DNA from: Pseudomonadota bacterium
Lineage (GTDB): Bacteria > Pseudomonadota > Gammaproteobacteria > Pseudomonadales > Moraxellaceae
Assembly (NCBI GenBank): GCA_021833365.1
Contig: JAKBFV010000014.1
Span: 1-44,378 of the forward strand
Reading direction: 5' to 3'
Length of the DNA stretch: 44,378 nt
Numbering within the stretch: the stretch's first letter is position 1; each line of letters starts with the position of its first letter. The notes below the pieces were generated by a model. It was not told the DNA's origin. It saw only the letters and a list, made by a program, of their open reading frames with translations, and searched no databases. Shown here piece by piece: positions 8,242 to 16,191 of this stretch. Position numbers and translations under genes: made by a program.

Positions 8242-8259
8242 AGTGAACACTTGTTCTTT
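8242..8259. promoter_or_regulatory. Distal DesT-like operator upstream of WS/DGAT
   Basis: AGTGAACACTTGTTCTTT includes the dyad GAACA-CT-TGTTC (8245-8256). It matches the remembered DesT operator at 14 of 18 bases and the proximal site at 12 of 18, and lies 70 bases upstream of the latter. Two similar sites in one promoter point to a TetR-family fatty-acid regulator; its identity is inferred. Confidence 0.45.
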
Positions 8260-8288
8260 TTTGACGAGCGACCCGATGCACTGGCCGA

Positions 8289-8816
8289 CTAATAGAGGCG
8301 ATGCTGACGACCATAGTCCTGCAGCTGCTGCACCGCACGCGCCGACGCCAGGGGCGGATGCACCTCGATGCCGCGCACCCGCAGACCGTCTTGCCAGGGC
8401 TGCGGCTTGGCGCCTTCATCGAAACCGATGGCTTCGGCATCAGCGGCGCAGGCGGCATAGCTGAGGGCCGTCACCCCGGCCCAGGGCAAGGCGCCGAGAC
8501 ACATGGCGCAGGGCTCACAACTGCTCACCAGATGCGCCGCCTGCGGGCGCAGATCATGGCTGCCTAGGCGCGCCTGGGCGCGCATGATGGCCACCATCTC
8601 GGCATGTAGCACCGAACAGCCGGTGGCGAGGACGCGATTGACGCCGGCGGCGAGAACAGCACCACGCGCATCGAGGAGCACAGCGGCGAAGGGACCACCG
8701 CCGGCGGCGACGTTGCGGTCGACGAGATCGAGGACCTGATCCATCGCCGCCGCCGGCGAGGCGAAGCGCTCCGGCAACTGATCGAGCCAGTCGGGTAAAG
8801 ACCAGCTCAGCTGCAC
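8289..8816 (-). CDS. Nucleoside/guanine deaminase-like protein
   Basis: A 175-residue member of the cytidine/deoxycytidylate deaminase fold. The zinc-binding and catalytic motif is HAEM (residues 71-74) with PCAMC (102-106); the glutamate after His is the proton shuttle. The upstream GPFAAVLLDARGAV matches nucleoside or guanine deaminases better than tRNA adenosine deaminase TadA, but the substrate is uncertain. Its ATG begins at the base next to the TGA of typA (8817-8819), so it is probably the second gene of a typA operon. This is an uncommon pairing, and the deaminase may simply use typA transcription. Confidence 0.8.
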   Translation of the reverse strand: MQLSWSLPDWLDQLPERFASPAAAMDQVLDLVDRNVAAGGGPFAAVLLDARGAVLAAGVNRVLATGCSVLHAEMVAIMRAQARLGSHDLRPQAAHLVSSCEPCAMCLGALPWAGVTALSYAACAADAEAIGFDEGAKPQPWQDGLRVRGIEVHPPLASARAVQQLQDYGRQHRLY

Positions 8817-10643
8817 TCAGCGCCCCGCGCGCTTGCGTTCCGTCTCGCTGAGATGACGCTTGCGCAGACGGATGCTTTTCGGCGTGACCTCGACCAGTTC
8901 GTCATCAGCGATGAATTCCAGCGCCTGCTCGAGGGTGAAGCGGATGGGCGGCGTGAGGATGATGTTCTCGTCGCTGCCGGCGGCGCGGATGTTGGTCAGC
9001 TGCTTGGCCTTGGTCGGATTGACGACCATGTCGTCACCGCGCGAGTTGAGACCGACGACCATGCCTTCATAGACTTCGGTGCCAGGCTCGACGAACATGC
9101 GTCCGCGCTCCTGCAGGTTGAACAGGGCATAGGCCAGCACCGTGCCCTGGATCATCGATACCAGGACGCCATTGTTGCGTTTGCCGACGTCGCCCATCTT
9201 GACCTCGCCATAGTGCGAGAAGCTCGACGTCATGATGCCGGTGCCCGAGGTCAGGGTGAGGAACTCGGAGCGGAAACCGATCAGACCGCGCGATGGCACC
9301 GTTGCCTCGATGCGCACACGGCCACGACCGTCGAGCACCATGTCGGTCATCTCGCCCTTGCGCAGGCCGAGCTGTTCCATGACGACGCCCTGGTGCTGTT
9401 CCTCGACGTCGAAGATGACGTTCTCGAAGGGCTCTTCGCGTCGCCCATCGACTTCGCGCACGATGACTTCCGGACGCGACACACCGAGCTCATAGCCTTC
9501 ACGGCGCATGTTTTCGATGAGCACCGACAGATGCAGTTCACCGCGCCCGGAGACCTTGAAGCGATCGGGATGATCGGTCGCTTCGACACGCAAGGCGACA
9601 TTGTGCAGGAGCTCACGCTCGAGACGGTCCTTGATGTTGCGCGAAGTGACGTACTTGCCTTCGCGACCGGCAAAAGGCGAGGTATTGACCTGAAAGGTCA
9701 TGCTCACTGTCGGTTCATCGACGGTCAGGGCCGGCAAAGCCTCGACCGCCTGCGGATCGCAGAGGGTGTCGGAGATATTGAGACCTTCCATGCCGGTGAC
9801 GCAGACGATGTCGCCGGCCTCGGCTTCGGGCACTTCGAGGCGCTGCAGGCCGGAGTAACCCATGATCTGCAACACGCGCCCCTGACGCTTGTTGCCATCA
9901 CGATCGAGGATGGCCACCGGCGTATTGGTGCGCACCTGGCCACGCTGGATGCGGCCGATGCCGATGATGCCGACATAGCTTGAGTAGTCGAGCGAGGAGA
10001 TCTGCATCTGGAAAGGACCGCTGGCGTCGACCTGCGGCGGTGAGACGCGATCGACGATGGTCTGAAACAGCGCCGTCATGTCGCTGCCCAGGTGATCGAG
10101 ATCGAGGCCGGCGATACCCTGCAAGGCGGAGGCATAGACGACCGGAAAGTCGAGCTGCTCATCGGTGGCGCCGAGGCGATCGAAAAGATCGAAGACCTGA
10201 TCGATGACCCAATGCGCGCGCGCGCCGGGACGATCGACCTTGTTGACCACGACGATGGGCTTGAGACCGCGCGCGAAGGCCTTCATGGTGACGAAACGGG
10301 TCTGCGGCATGGGGCCATCGACAGCGTCGACGAGCAGCAGCACCGAATCGACCATGCTGAGCACGCGCTCGACCTCACCACCAAAGTCGGCGTGACCCGG
10401 GGTATCGACGATATTGATGCGGTACTCGCGGGCATCGCGCGGATCGGTCCAGCGCAAGGCGGTGTTCTTCGCCAGGATGGTGATACCGCGCTCTTTTTCG
10501 AGATCGTTGGAGTCCATCACCCGCTCCACCTCCCCGGCGCGCTCACCCAGCGTCCCGGACTGCGACAGGAGCTTGTCGACCAGGGTAGTCTTCCCATGGT
10601 CGACGTGAGCGATGATGGCGATGTTGCGAAGATTGTGGATCAC
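8817..10643 (-). CDS. typA: Ribosome-binding translational GTPase TypA/BipA
   Basis: A 608-residue translation-factor GTPase of the EF-G family that binds the 70S ribosome, assists 50S assembly and supports growth under stress and at low temperature. Residues 13-20 carry the P-loop HVDHGKTT. Other markers are [11 protein letters not shown] (switch I), DTPGHADF (switch II) and [10 protein letters not shown] (G4), then domains II, III and V, and the TypA-specific C-terminal domain ending near RLRKRHL. Length and all motifs match the family. The start at 10643 follows a perfect -10 TATAAT by about 30 bases. The deaminase gene follows with no gap. Confidence 0.97.
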   Translation of the reverse strand: MIHNLRNIAIIAHVDHGKTTLVDKLLSQSGTLGERAGEVERVMDSNDLEKERGITILAKNTALRWTDPRDAREYRINIVDTPGHADFGGEVERVLSMVDSVLLLVDAVDGPMPQTRFVTMKAFARGLKPIVVVNKVDRPGARAHWVIDQVFDLFDRLGATDEQLDFPVVYASALQGIAGLDLDHLGSDMTALFQTIVDRVSPPQVDASGPFQMQISSLDYSSYVGIIGIGRIQRGQVRTNTPVAILDRDGNKRQGRVLQIMGYSGLQRLEVPEAEAGDIVCVTGMEGLNISDTLCDPQAVEALPALTVDEPTVSMTFQVNTSPFAGREGKYVTSRNIKDRLERELLHNVALRVEATDHPDRFKVSGRGELHLSVLIENMRREGYELGVSRPEVIVREVDGRREEPFENVIFDVEEQHQGVVMEQLGLRKGEMTDMVLDGRGRVRIEATVPSRGLIGFRSEFLTLTSGTGIMTSSFSHYGEVKMGDVGKRNNGVLVSMIQGTVLAYALFNLQERGRMFVEPGTEVYEGMVVGLNSRGDDMVVNPTKAKQLTNIRAAGSDENIILTPPIRFTLEQALEFIADDELVEVTPKSIRLRKRHLSETERKRAGR

Positions 10644-10673
10644 GGCGCGGCCTCGTCAGCGTTAGAGGCCGGC

Positions 10674-10679
10674 ATTATA
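10674..10679 (-). promoter_or_regulatory. -10 element of the typA promoter
   Basis: Read on the minus strand this is TATAAT, about 30 bases before the typA ATG. The hexamer at a 17-base spacing is not a good -35 sequence, so an activator or extended contacts may be used. Confidence 0.5.
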
Positions 10680-10685
10680 CACGAG

Positions 10686-10710
10686 GCAAGGCGGCGAGGC
10701 GCCTCCTTGC
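10686..10710. terminator. Hairpin between the OmpA-like gene and typA
   Basis: GCAAGGCGGC (10686-10695) pairs with GCGCCTCCTTGC (ending 10710) with one mismatch, forming an 11-position stem with a tiny loop. It lies just beyond the stop of the OmpA-like gene at 10716. There is no T-run after it, so intrinsic termination would be weak. Confidence 0.4.
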
Positions 10711-10715
10711 ATCGG

Positions 10716-11960
10716 CTAGTTCTTCATGCGGATGCTGCGCTCCTCGGCGTTGGCGGAAGCCTCGACGCGACGGTTCTGCAAGCGTCCCGCCGCCGTCGCA
10801 TTGCTGGCGATGGGATCATCGGCGCCATGACCGACGGCGCGCAGACGGCCGGCAGCGACACCGAGGCCGATGAGCGAACGGCGCACCGCTTCGGCGCGAC
10901 GCTGCGACAGCAGACGATTGGCGCGCGCATCGCCGACATTGTCGGTATAGCCATCGATGGTGACATCGACGCTGGGATAGCGCTGCATGAAGTCCGCCAC
11001 CTTGCGCAGTTCACTGGAAGCGTCACCGTGTATCACCGCCTGACCCGTCTCGAACTGGATGTCGAGACGCATCTTGTCCATATGCGTCACCATGACATAG
11101 CAGCCCTGCGCATCGACGAGGGCGCCCGGCTTGGTGTTCGGGCACTTGTCGAGATAGTCGGGCACACCGTCGTGATCGCTGTCGAGCGGACAACCCTGGG
11201 CGTCGACCTTCACCCCCGCCGGCGTGTTCGGACACTTGTCCTGGTCATTGGGCACACCGTCATGATCGTCATCGGCGACCACCGGCGTGGCAGGGGCCTC
11301 GGCCGGGGCAGGCGCAGCCGCTTCGGCTGGAGCTGCAGCCGCTGCTGGCGTCGCGTCCGTCGCCGGCGCCGCATCCGCAGCATCGTTGTCGGCATCGGCG
11401 GCGGAAGCCTTGTCACTCACCGAACCGATGCGGAACTCGACACCGAGCAGACCGACGACGTCATGCCAGTGCGCCGCCGGCTGATCGAGATAGCGCAGCT
11501 CGCTGCGTAGAGCGAAGTGCGGCGTCAATTGCAGCATCAGCCCCCCACCCGCCTGGGCATACTCGTGCATGAAAGGCAGGCCCTGATCGGCGTTGTACAT
11601 CGCCCGGCCACCACCGAGAAGAACGAAAGGCTGCACCCAGCCACTGGGATTGAAGCGATAGAGACCGTTCATATCGACGCTCTTGTAGCGCATATAGCGA
11701 CCATAGAGCGGTGACAACAGATGTGTCGTGGAGCGACCGACGTCGAGCTCGGCCCCCCAGTGCGGCGACCAGCGATAACCGAGGCCGAGACTCTCCTGGC
11801 GAGCGCGATGTACACCCTTGACCGTCGAATTGTCATAAGGCTCGGTCGCACTACTGAAGTCATGCTCACCGAGCAGGGGCGACACGGTCACCTCGCCGGC
11901 CACCGCCGCCGTCACCAGACAGCACGACAACAATGCACCGGCACCGAGCTTCGCTCTCAT
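10716..11960 (-). CDS. OmpA-family outer membrane protein with thrombospondin type 3 repeats (copy 1)
   Basis: About 414 residues from ATG 11960, which has an AGAGGTG ribosome binding site; the codon before it is GTG. A signal peptide ends near AAVAG-E. Next come an N-terminal beta-barrel of about 165 residues, an Ala/Pro-rich linker, and two calcium-binding TSP3 repeats (DDDHDGVPNDQDKCPNTPAG and DSDHDGVPDYLDKCPNT). A C-terminal OmpA peptidoglycan-binding domain follows, with DGYTDNVGDARAN and LSQRRAEAVRRSL. Proteins of this layout, such as Pseudomonas OprF, anchor the outer membrane to peptidoglycan and can form pores. The gene directly downstream of it is typA, and a paralogue lies 230 bases upstream. 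Confidence 0.9.
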   Translation of the reverse strand: MRAKLGAGALLSCCLVTAAVAGEVTVSPLLGEHDFSSATEPYDNSTVKGVHRARQESLGLGYRWSPHWGAELDVGRSTTHLLSPLYGRYMRYKSVDMNGLYRFNPSGWVQPFVLLGGGRAMYNADQGLPFMHEYAQAGGGLMLQLTPHFALRSELRYLDQPAAHWHDVVGLLGVEFRIGSVSDKASAADADNDAADAAPATDATPAAAAAPAEAAAPAPAEAPATPVVADDDHDGVPNDQDKCPNTPAGVKVDAQGCPLDSDHDGVPDYLDKCPNTKPGALVDAQGCYVMVTHMDKMRLDIQFETGQAVIHGDASSELRKVADFMQRYPSVDVTIDGYTDNVGDARANRLLSQRRAEAVRRSLIGLGVAAGRLRAVGHGADDPIASNATAAGRLQNRRVEASANAEERSIRMKN

Positions 11961-12130
11961 CACGACACCTCTGTTATGAATTTTTTATCGTGCATGCACT
12001 GTAGCCAAGATCCCCGCTCTTGGCTACCCATCGCCAGCGCTATCGGCGCCACCGGCCAAGGCCTGAAAGAGCCGGTGGCATAGGCGATGCGACAGGGCGG
12101 AAACTTGCGCGCACCGCCACAAAAGAACGC

Positions 12131-12164
12131 CAAAAAAGAAGAAGGGGCGCCGCAGCGCCCCTTC
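12131..12164 (-). terminator. Intrinsic terminator of OmpA-like copy 2
   Basis: GAAGGGGCGC (12141-12150) and GCGCCCCTTC (12155-12164) form a perfect 10-base stem around CGCA. On the minus strand the stem is followed by TTCTTTTTT. It ends transcripts from the OmpA-family gene at 12192-13379, so the two OmpA copies are separately transcribed. Confidence 0.85.
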
Positions 12165-12191
12165 CCTGACCACATCTGCGCCGAGGCAGAT

Positions 12192-13379
12192 TTACTTCTT
12201 CATTTCCTCGACGCGGGTCTCGGCCTTGGCGGTCGCGACGACACGACGGTTGGCGGCACGGCCAGCGGCGCTGCTGTTGCTGGCGATCGGATCGGCTTCG
12301 CCATGACCGACGGCCTTCAGACGCGCAGCATTGACACCCATATCGACGAGGTGACGACGCACGGCATCGGCACGACGCTGCGACAGACGCAGGTTCATCG
12401 CCTTCTTGCCACGGTTGTCGGTGTAACCATCGATGGTGATGTTCTGGTTCGGGTAGGCCTTCATGAAGTCGACCACCTTACCCAGTTCCGCCGTCGGATC
12501 GCCGAGGATCTTGTCGGAGCCGGTGGCGAACTTAACGTCGAGCGACATGACCTGGGTCTTGCTCAGCATCACCGGGCAACCCTGCTGATCGACGACGACG
12601 CCGGCCGGAGTGTTCGGGCACTTGTCGAGGTAGTCAGGCACACCGTCATGATCGCTGTCGAGCGGGCAACCCTGGGCATCGACCTTCACCCCTGCCGGCG
12701 TGTTCGGACACTTGTCGAGATCATTGGGCACGCCATCGTGATCGTCATCGGCCGGCGCCGCCACCGGAGCCGGAGCTGGTGCCGCCACCGGGGTCGGCAC
12801 TGCCGCCACTGCCGGCACCACCGCCGCCGCTGCCGTCGGGAAGGAACCGACGCTGAACTCGAGACCGATCAGGCCGAGCCAGTCATGCCAGTGCGGGCCG
12901 GGCATGTCGATGTAGCGGACTTCCGAACGCAGACCGACGTGCGGGAAGAGATTCCACACGACACCGGCGCCGCCCTGCCCATAACCCTTGGCAAATGGCG
13001 ATGCGTGATCGGCGAGATAGTCGGCACGACCGCCACCGAGCAGCACGAAAGGCTGCACCGGTTCGCCGGCCAGAAAACGGTACATGACGTTGAGGTCTTC
13101 CTGCCGATAGTGCAGCTTGTCACTATAAAAAGGCGACTTCTCGTGCGTCGTCGATTTGCCGGTCGAGGCTTCCACCGACCAGTTCGGGGTGAAGCGGTAG
13201 CCGAGGTCGATCATGTACTCACGACCATTTTTCACGCCCTGCGCCGGCTTGGTGCCATCGGCCGAGGTCGCATTGGAAAAATCGTGATCGCCGATCAACG
13301 GGCTCAGGGTCAGCTCACCGGCTTGCGCAACACCGAAACCGGCCAGCATGGCCCACGCCAATAGTCCTTTTTTGCTCAT
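12192..13379 (-). CDS. OmpA-family outer membrane protein with thrombospondin type 3 repeats (copy 2)
   Basis: A 395-residue paralogue of the preceding protein with the same plan: signal peptide (cleavage near AQAGE), beta-barrel, Pro/Ala linker, two TSP3 repeats (DDDHDGVPNDLDKCPNTPAG and DSDHDGVPDYLDKCPNTPAG), and an OmpA C-terminal domain with DGYTDNRGKKAMNLRLSQRR. The ribosome binding site GGAG lies just before the ATG, in an untranslated leader typical of abundant porins. A strong terminator follows. Repeats and OmpA domain are more alike between the copies than the linkers, so this is a tandem duplication followed by divergence. It is likely one of the major outer membrane proteins. Confidence 0.92.
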   Translation of the reverse strand: MSKKGLLAWAMLAGFGVAQAGELTLSPLIGDHDFSNATSADGTKPAQGVKNGREYMIDLGYRFTPNWSVEASTGKSTTHEKSPFYSDKLHYRQEDLNVMYRFLAGEPVQPFVLLGGGRADYLADHASPFAKGYGQGGAGVVWNLFPHVGLRSEVRYIDMPGPHWHDWLGLIGLEFSVGSFPTAAAAVVPAVAAVPTPVAAPAPAPVAAPADDDHDGVPNDLDKCPNTPAGVKVDAQGCPLDSDHDGVPDYLDKCPNTPAGVVVDQQGCPVMLSKTQVMSLDVKFATGSDKILGDPTAELGKVVDFMKAYPNQNITIDGYTDNRGKKAMNLRLSQRRADAVRRHLVDMGVNAARLKAVGHGEADPIASNSSAAGRAANRRVVATAKAETRVEEMKK

Positions 13380-13576
13380 CTCTCATCTCCAGAAAAAAGT
13401 GTCAGCAAATGTTTCTACGAACACAGTGACCCAATCTAACAAGTATTCTGTCATCAGGCAATGGGAAGATGGGAATTTTTGCCACACTACCCGTGACAGT
13501 TGCGAACTTTCGCGCATCGCCATGGCCTTGATGTTACCCTTCGTAGCATCAGCGCACCGCCAGCAGGACCGCCTTC

Positions 13577-14425
13577 ATGCCCGATCATCGTCACGGTTTC
13601 GTTTTTCAGGAGCGCGCCCTGCGCGGCGTGCACGCACAATGTGACAGCTTGATGTCAGCGGTGCTCGCGCGTCACCCTTATCCCGCCGTCCTCCAGCCCC
13701 TGCTCGGCGATCTCATGCTCGCCTGTACCCTGCTCAGCGCCCACCTCAAGGACGACAGCGCCCTGACCTTACAACTGCGTGGCCCCGGCCCCCTCTCCCT
13801 GGCCATGGCCGAGTGCTCGGCGCAAGGTGACGTGCGCGTCTATGGCCACTACGAGGCTGAGCGCCTGCAGACCGACATGTCTTTCAGTGACCTGCTCGGC
13901 GCCGCACAACTGGCCTTGACCCTGGAGCACGCCGGTCAGCGCTATCAGGGCATCGTGCAGTTGCAGGCCGCTGGCCTGGCCTTAAGCCTGGAGCGCTATT
14001 TCACGCAGTCGGAACAACTGCCCAGCCTTATCCTGCTGGCGCATCAGGGCGACCGTCACGCTGGCCTGCTGCTGCAAGCCCTGCCCGGAGCGACAGCGAC
14101 CGAGGACTTTGAACACGCCAGCATCCTCGCCCGCACCTGCCGCGACGCCGAGCTCCTCGATCTCGACAGCGCCACCTTGCTGCACCGTCTCTATCATGAG
14201 GACGACCTCAGCCTGGCGCCGGCCGCACCCTTGCGCTTTCATTGCCGCTGCGATCGCCAGCGCTCACTCGACGCCCTGCTCTCGCTCGGCTCTGCCGACC
14301 TCGAAAAGCTGCTCATGGAACGCAAGGGCAGCATCAACGTCGACTGTGAGCTTTGCCGGCAGCGCCAGACCTTCACCACCTTCGATCTGCTCGCCTATCT
14401 GCAACCGACGACACGGGTGCAGTGA
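13577..14425 (+). CDS. hslO: Redox-regulated holdase chaperone Hsp33
   Basis: A 282-residue cytoplasmic chaperone that is activated by oxidation and heat, holding unfolding proteins. The four zinc-binding cysteines are present: C223 and C225 (HCRCDR), and C257 and C260 (CELC). The N-terminal region has the family's QFRG/GPLSLAMAECSAQGDVRVYG core. Length is normal. It is divergent from the OmpA-like gene, with about 200 bases between them, and convergent with the lipid operon. The ATG at 13577 has AGGA eight bases upstream. Confidence 0.95.
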   Translation: MPDHRHGFVFQERALRGVHAQCDSLMSAVLARHPYPAVLQPLLGDLMLACTLLSAHLKDDSALTLQLRGPGPLSLAMAECSAQGDVRVYGHYEAERLQTDMSFSDLLGAAQLALTLEHAGQRYQGIVQLQAAGLALSLERYFTQSEQLPSLILLAHQGDRHAGLLLQALPGATATEDFEHASILARTCRDAELLDLDSATLLHRLYHEDDLSLAPAAPLRFHCRCDRQRSLDALLSLGSADLEKLLMERKGSINVDCELCRQRQTFTTFDLLAYLQPTTRVQ

Positions 14426-14439
14426 GCATGGCGATGCGG

Positions 14440-14946
14440 TCAAGCTGGCCACCCTTCATCGCGCACTGAAAGCAGACGCCGCAAATAGCGCAGTGGCCGG
14501 CCTACCCAGGGCAGTTTCTGCAGCAGCTCTTCCGCCGAATCCCAGTAGTCTCGGTGCACAGCGATCTCAAGCTGAGAGTTGAAGTGCAGATGGCTGCCGC
14601 CTTGCACTTGCAAGGTTCTGCCGTGCCATACAAAACTGAAGGTCCACGTCAAAAAAGCCTGCTGACCATCGAGCAGCCCCTCATGAATGAAGAATTCAGG
14701 GGCCTGCAGGGAGCTGAACATGTGTTGAAATATATCGCGGATGCCTTCCCGACTCCTCACCGAATTAAACGGATCCCTGAACAGGGCGCCTTGCGCATAG
14801 TAACGATCGATGTCATCGAGCGTTGTCGGGCTCAAATCCTGATACCAGCGGACGACTTCCGCAAGGCGCGCTCTCAGTTGTGCGCCAGACGCCTGAGTAT
14901 CGGCAAGCGCAGTGGATAGGGCAGCATGGCGGCCAGCTTCATCCAT
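14440..14946 (-). CDS. NTF2-like (SnoaL-type) protein of the lipid-modification operon
   Basis: A 168-residue protein with the NTF2-like cone fold signature: LAEVVRWYQDLSPTTLDDIDRYYAQGALFRDPFN at the start, and a strand pair with SHLHFN and RDYWDSAEELLQKLPWVG near the end. It is the last gene of a six-gene operon. The 73-base overlap with the SDR gene is unusually long and the first in-frame ATG is at 14946, so the true start may be an internal GTG or TTG. Proteins of this family occur next to SDR and Cfa-like genes in many proteobacteria; the ligand is unknown. Confidence 0.8.
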   Translation of the reverse strand: MDEAGRHAALSTALADTQASGAQLRARLAEVVRWYQDLSPTTLDDIDRYYAQGALFRDPFNSVRSREGIRDIFQHMFSSLQAPEFFIHEGLLDGQQAFLTWTFSFVWHGRTLQVQGGSHLHFNSQLEIAVHRDYWDSAEELLQKLPWVGRPLRYLRRLLSVRDEGWPA

Positions 14947-15656
14947 AACGTGAATCTCCGCGGGAAATGAATTTCAAAGCGACGACCTTGCAGGCCTTTC
15001 ACGATGTGCCGGGCAGCGGCCGCAGAACTGATCAAGGCGGGCATAGGAAAATCGTTGAGCGCAGTCAGCCGCGTCGCCACAAAGCCAGGATTGATCAATT
15101 GCACAGCGATTCCGTACTCCATGAGTTCAGCGCTCAGCAATTCCGCCAGATTGATCAACGCCGCTTTGCTCGGACCGTAGACACTGGCACCGGGCAAACC
15201 CAGGTAGCCGGCGACGCTGGCCACCAAGGCGATCCCCCCTCTTCTGCGCGCCATCAATTCGGGAAGGATGGTTTCCAGACCGAAGTAGACACCGGCCAGA
15301 TTCGTCTCAAGGGTCAATTTAACCTGATCCGCCTTGAGCTCCCAGCTGCGCTCCGGCCGGTAGGCAGCGGCGCAAAAAACGACGCGATCGGGTAGGTGAT
15401 GCTGCTCGCGCAAGCGCTCCCAGCATGCCTGCCAGGAAGCCGGCTGGGTGACATCGAGCGGCTCTACGCATGCCAACGGATGATGGCCGGCGACCTGTTC
15501 GAGCTTTTCTTGCCGGCGGGCAGAAAGGATGACCCTGGCACCATGGTGCAAGAGTTCCGTGGCCAAGGCCGCGCCGATACCGCTGGAAGCGCCGATGACC
15601 CACACCGTCTGATCATGCCAGTCACGACTTGCTGGGCTTGGCGCAGTCATCCGCAT
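14874..15656 (-). CDS. Short-chain dehydrogenase/reductase (SDR)
   Basis: A 260-residue classical SDR. The nucleotide-binding motif is GASSGIG near residues 22-28, the catalytic triad includes Ser in VASVAGYLG and YGPSKAA (Y...K), and the cofactor-side NPGFVATRLT follows. The C-terminal extension is basic and hydrophobic (FPRRFTLWMKLAAMLPYPLRL) and may contact the membrane. The start is ATG 15656, with GGAAGGAG upstream; the open frame extends further but without such a site. It overlaps the DUF3833 gene by 35 bases. A likely lipid or fatty-acyl substrate is inferred from its operon partners. Confidence 0.88.
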   Translation of the reverse strand: MRMTAPSPASRDWHDQTVWVIGASSGIGAALATELLHHGARVILSARRQEKLEQVAGHHPLACVEPLDVTQPASWQACWERLREQHHLPDRVVFCAAAYRPERSWELKADQVKLTLETNLAGVYFGLETILPELMARRRGGIALVASVAGYLGLPGASVYGPSKAALINLAELLSAELMEYGIAVQLINPGFVATRLTALNDFPMPALISSAAAARHIVKGLQGRRFEIHFPRRFTLWMKLAAMLPYPLRLPILRRLAHN

Positions 15657-16191
15657 GGCGCGACTCCTTCCGGAAAAACAGGCTAACGTCACCGAGACCG
15701 ACGCCAAATTTGCTCAAATGCGCTTGATTGAGCATGGTGTGATCGTCTTGCAGAAACATCCAGTCATCGAAATGGATGATCCACTCCCGACCATCGACGG
15801 GTAGCTTCAGGTCATAGCGCCAATGCAAGGCATTGCCGGCGACTTCTCCGCGCGCCTCGCCGACGACGTCCTTGGCCCAGCCCCGCCAAGTACCGTCGCC
15901 CTGAGCTTGAAGCGTCCAGATGCGCTCCTGCCGATGTCCATCGCGGTAAATGAAATGCTCATCGAGAACGAGATTGTTGCCCTGCCGCTGCCCTTGGATA
16001 TCGACGCTAAACTGCTCGATCAGCTGCCCTTGGCGATCTCTGAACATGCCCCAGGCGTGAGTCTCGCCGGCAAAAAACCGGTCAATGTCCAGGCTGGGCT
16101 TGTTGTTGCGATAGGACTGCACGCTCGGCGCGCTACAGCCTGTCGTGCCCGCCAGAACCCCCAGCATCACGACCATCCACCGCCAGCTCAT
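15622..16191 (-). CDS. DUF3833 family lipoprotein
   Basis: A 189-residue protein with an N-terminal signal sequence and a lipobox-like TTGC at C19 (the -3 residue is Thr, not the usual Leu, so lipidation is likely but not certain). The mature part is rich in strands, with DIDRFFAGETHAWGMFRDRQ, WRGWAKDVVGEARG, LHWRYDL and DDWMFLQDDHTMLNQA, the conserved blocks of DUF3833. Its start overlaps the end of the Cfa-like gene by four bases (ATGA). The family is known mainly from this neighbourhood; a periplasmic or outer-membrane lipid-related role is inferred. Confidence 0.85.
   Translation of the reverse strand: MSWRWMVVMLGVLAGTTGCSAPSVQSYRNNKPSLDIDRFFAGETHAWGMFRDRQGQLIEQFSVDIQGQRQGNNLVLDEHFIYRDGHRQERIWTLQAQGDGTWRGWAKDVVGEARGEVAGNALHWRYDLKLPVDGREWIIHFDDWMFLQDDHTMLNQAHLSKFGVGLGDVSLFFRKESRHADDCAKPSKS

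Noticed and set aside
10092-11510. Long plus-strand frame opposite typA and the OmpA-like gene
   Set aside because: Crosses the boundary of two well-supported opposite-strand genes and has no protein-like motifs.
12087-13364. Long plus-strand frame opposite OmpA-like copy 2
   Set aside because: Antisense of the TSP3-repeat gene; the His/Arg-rich composition reflects the shadow of that gene.
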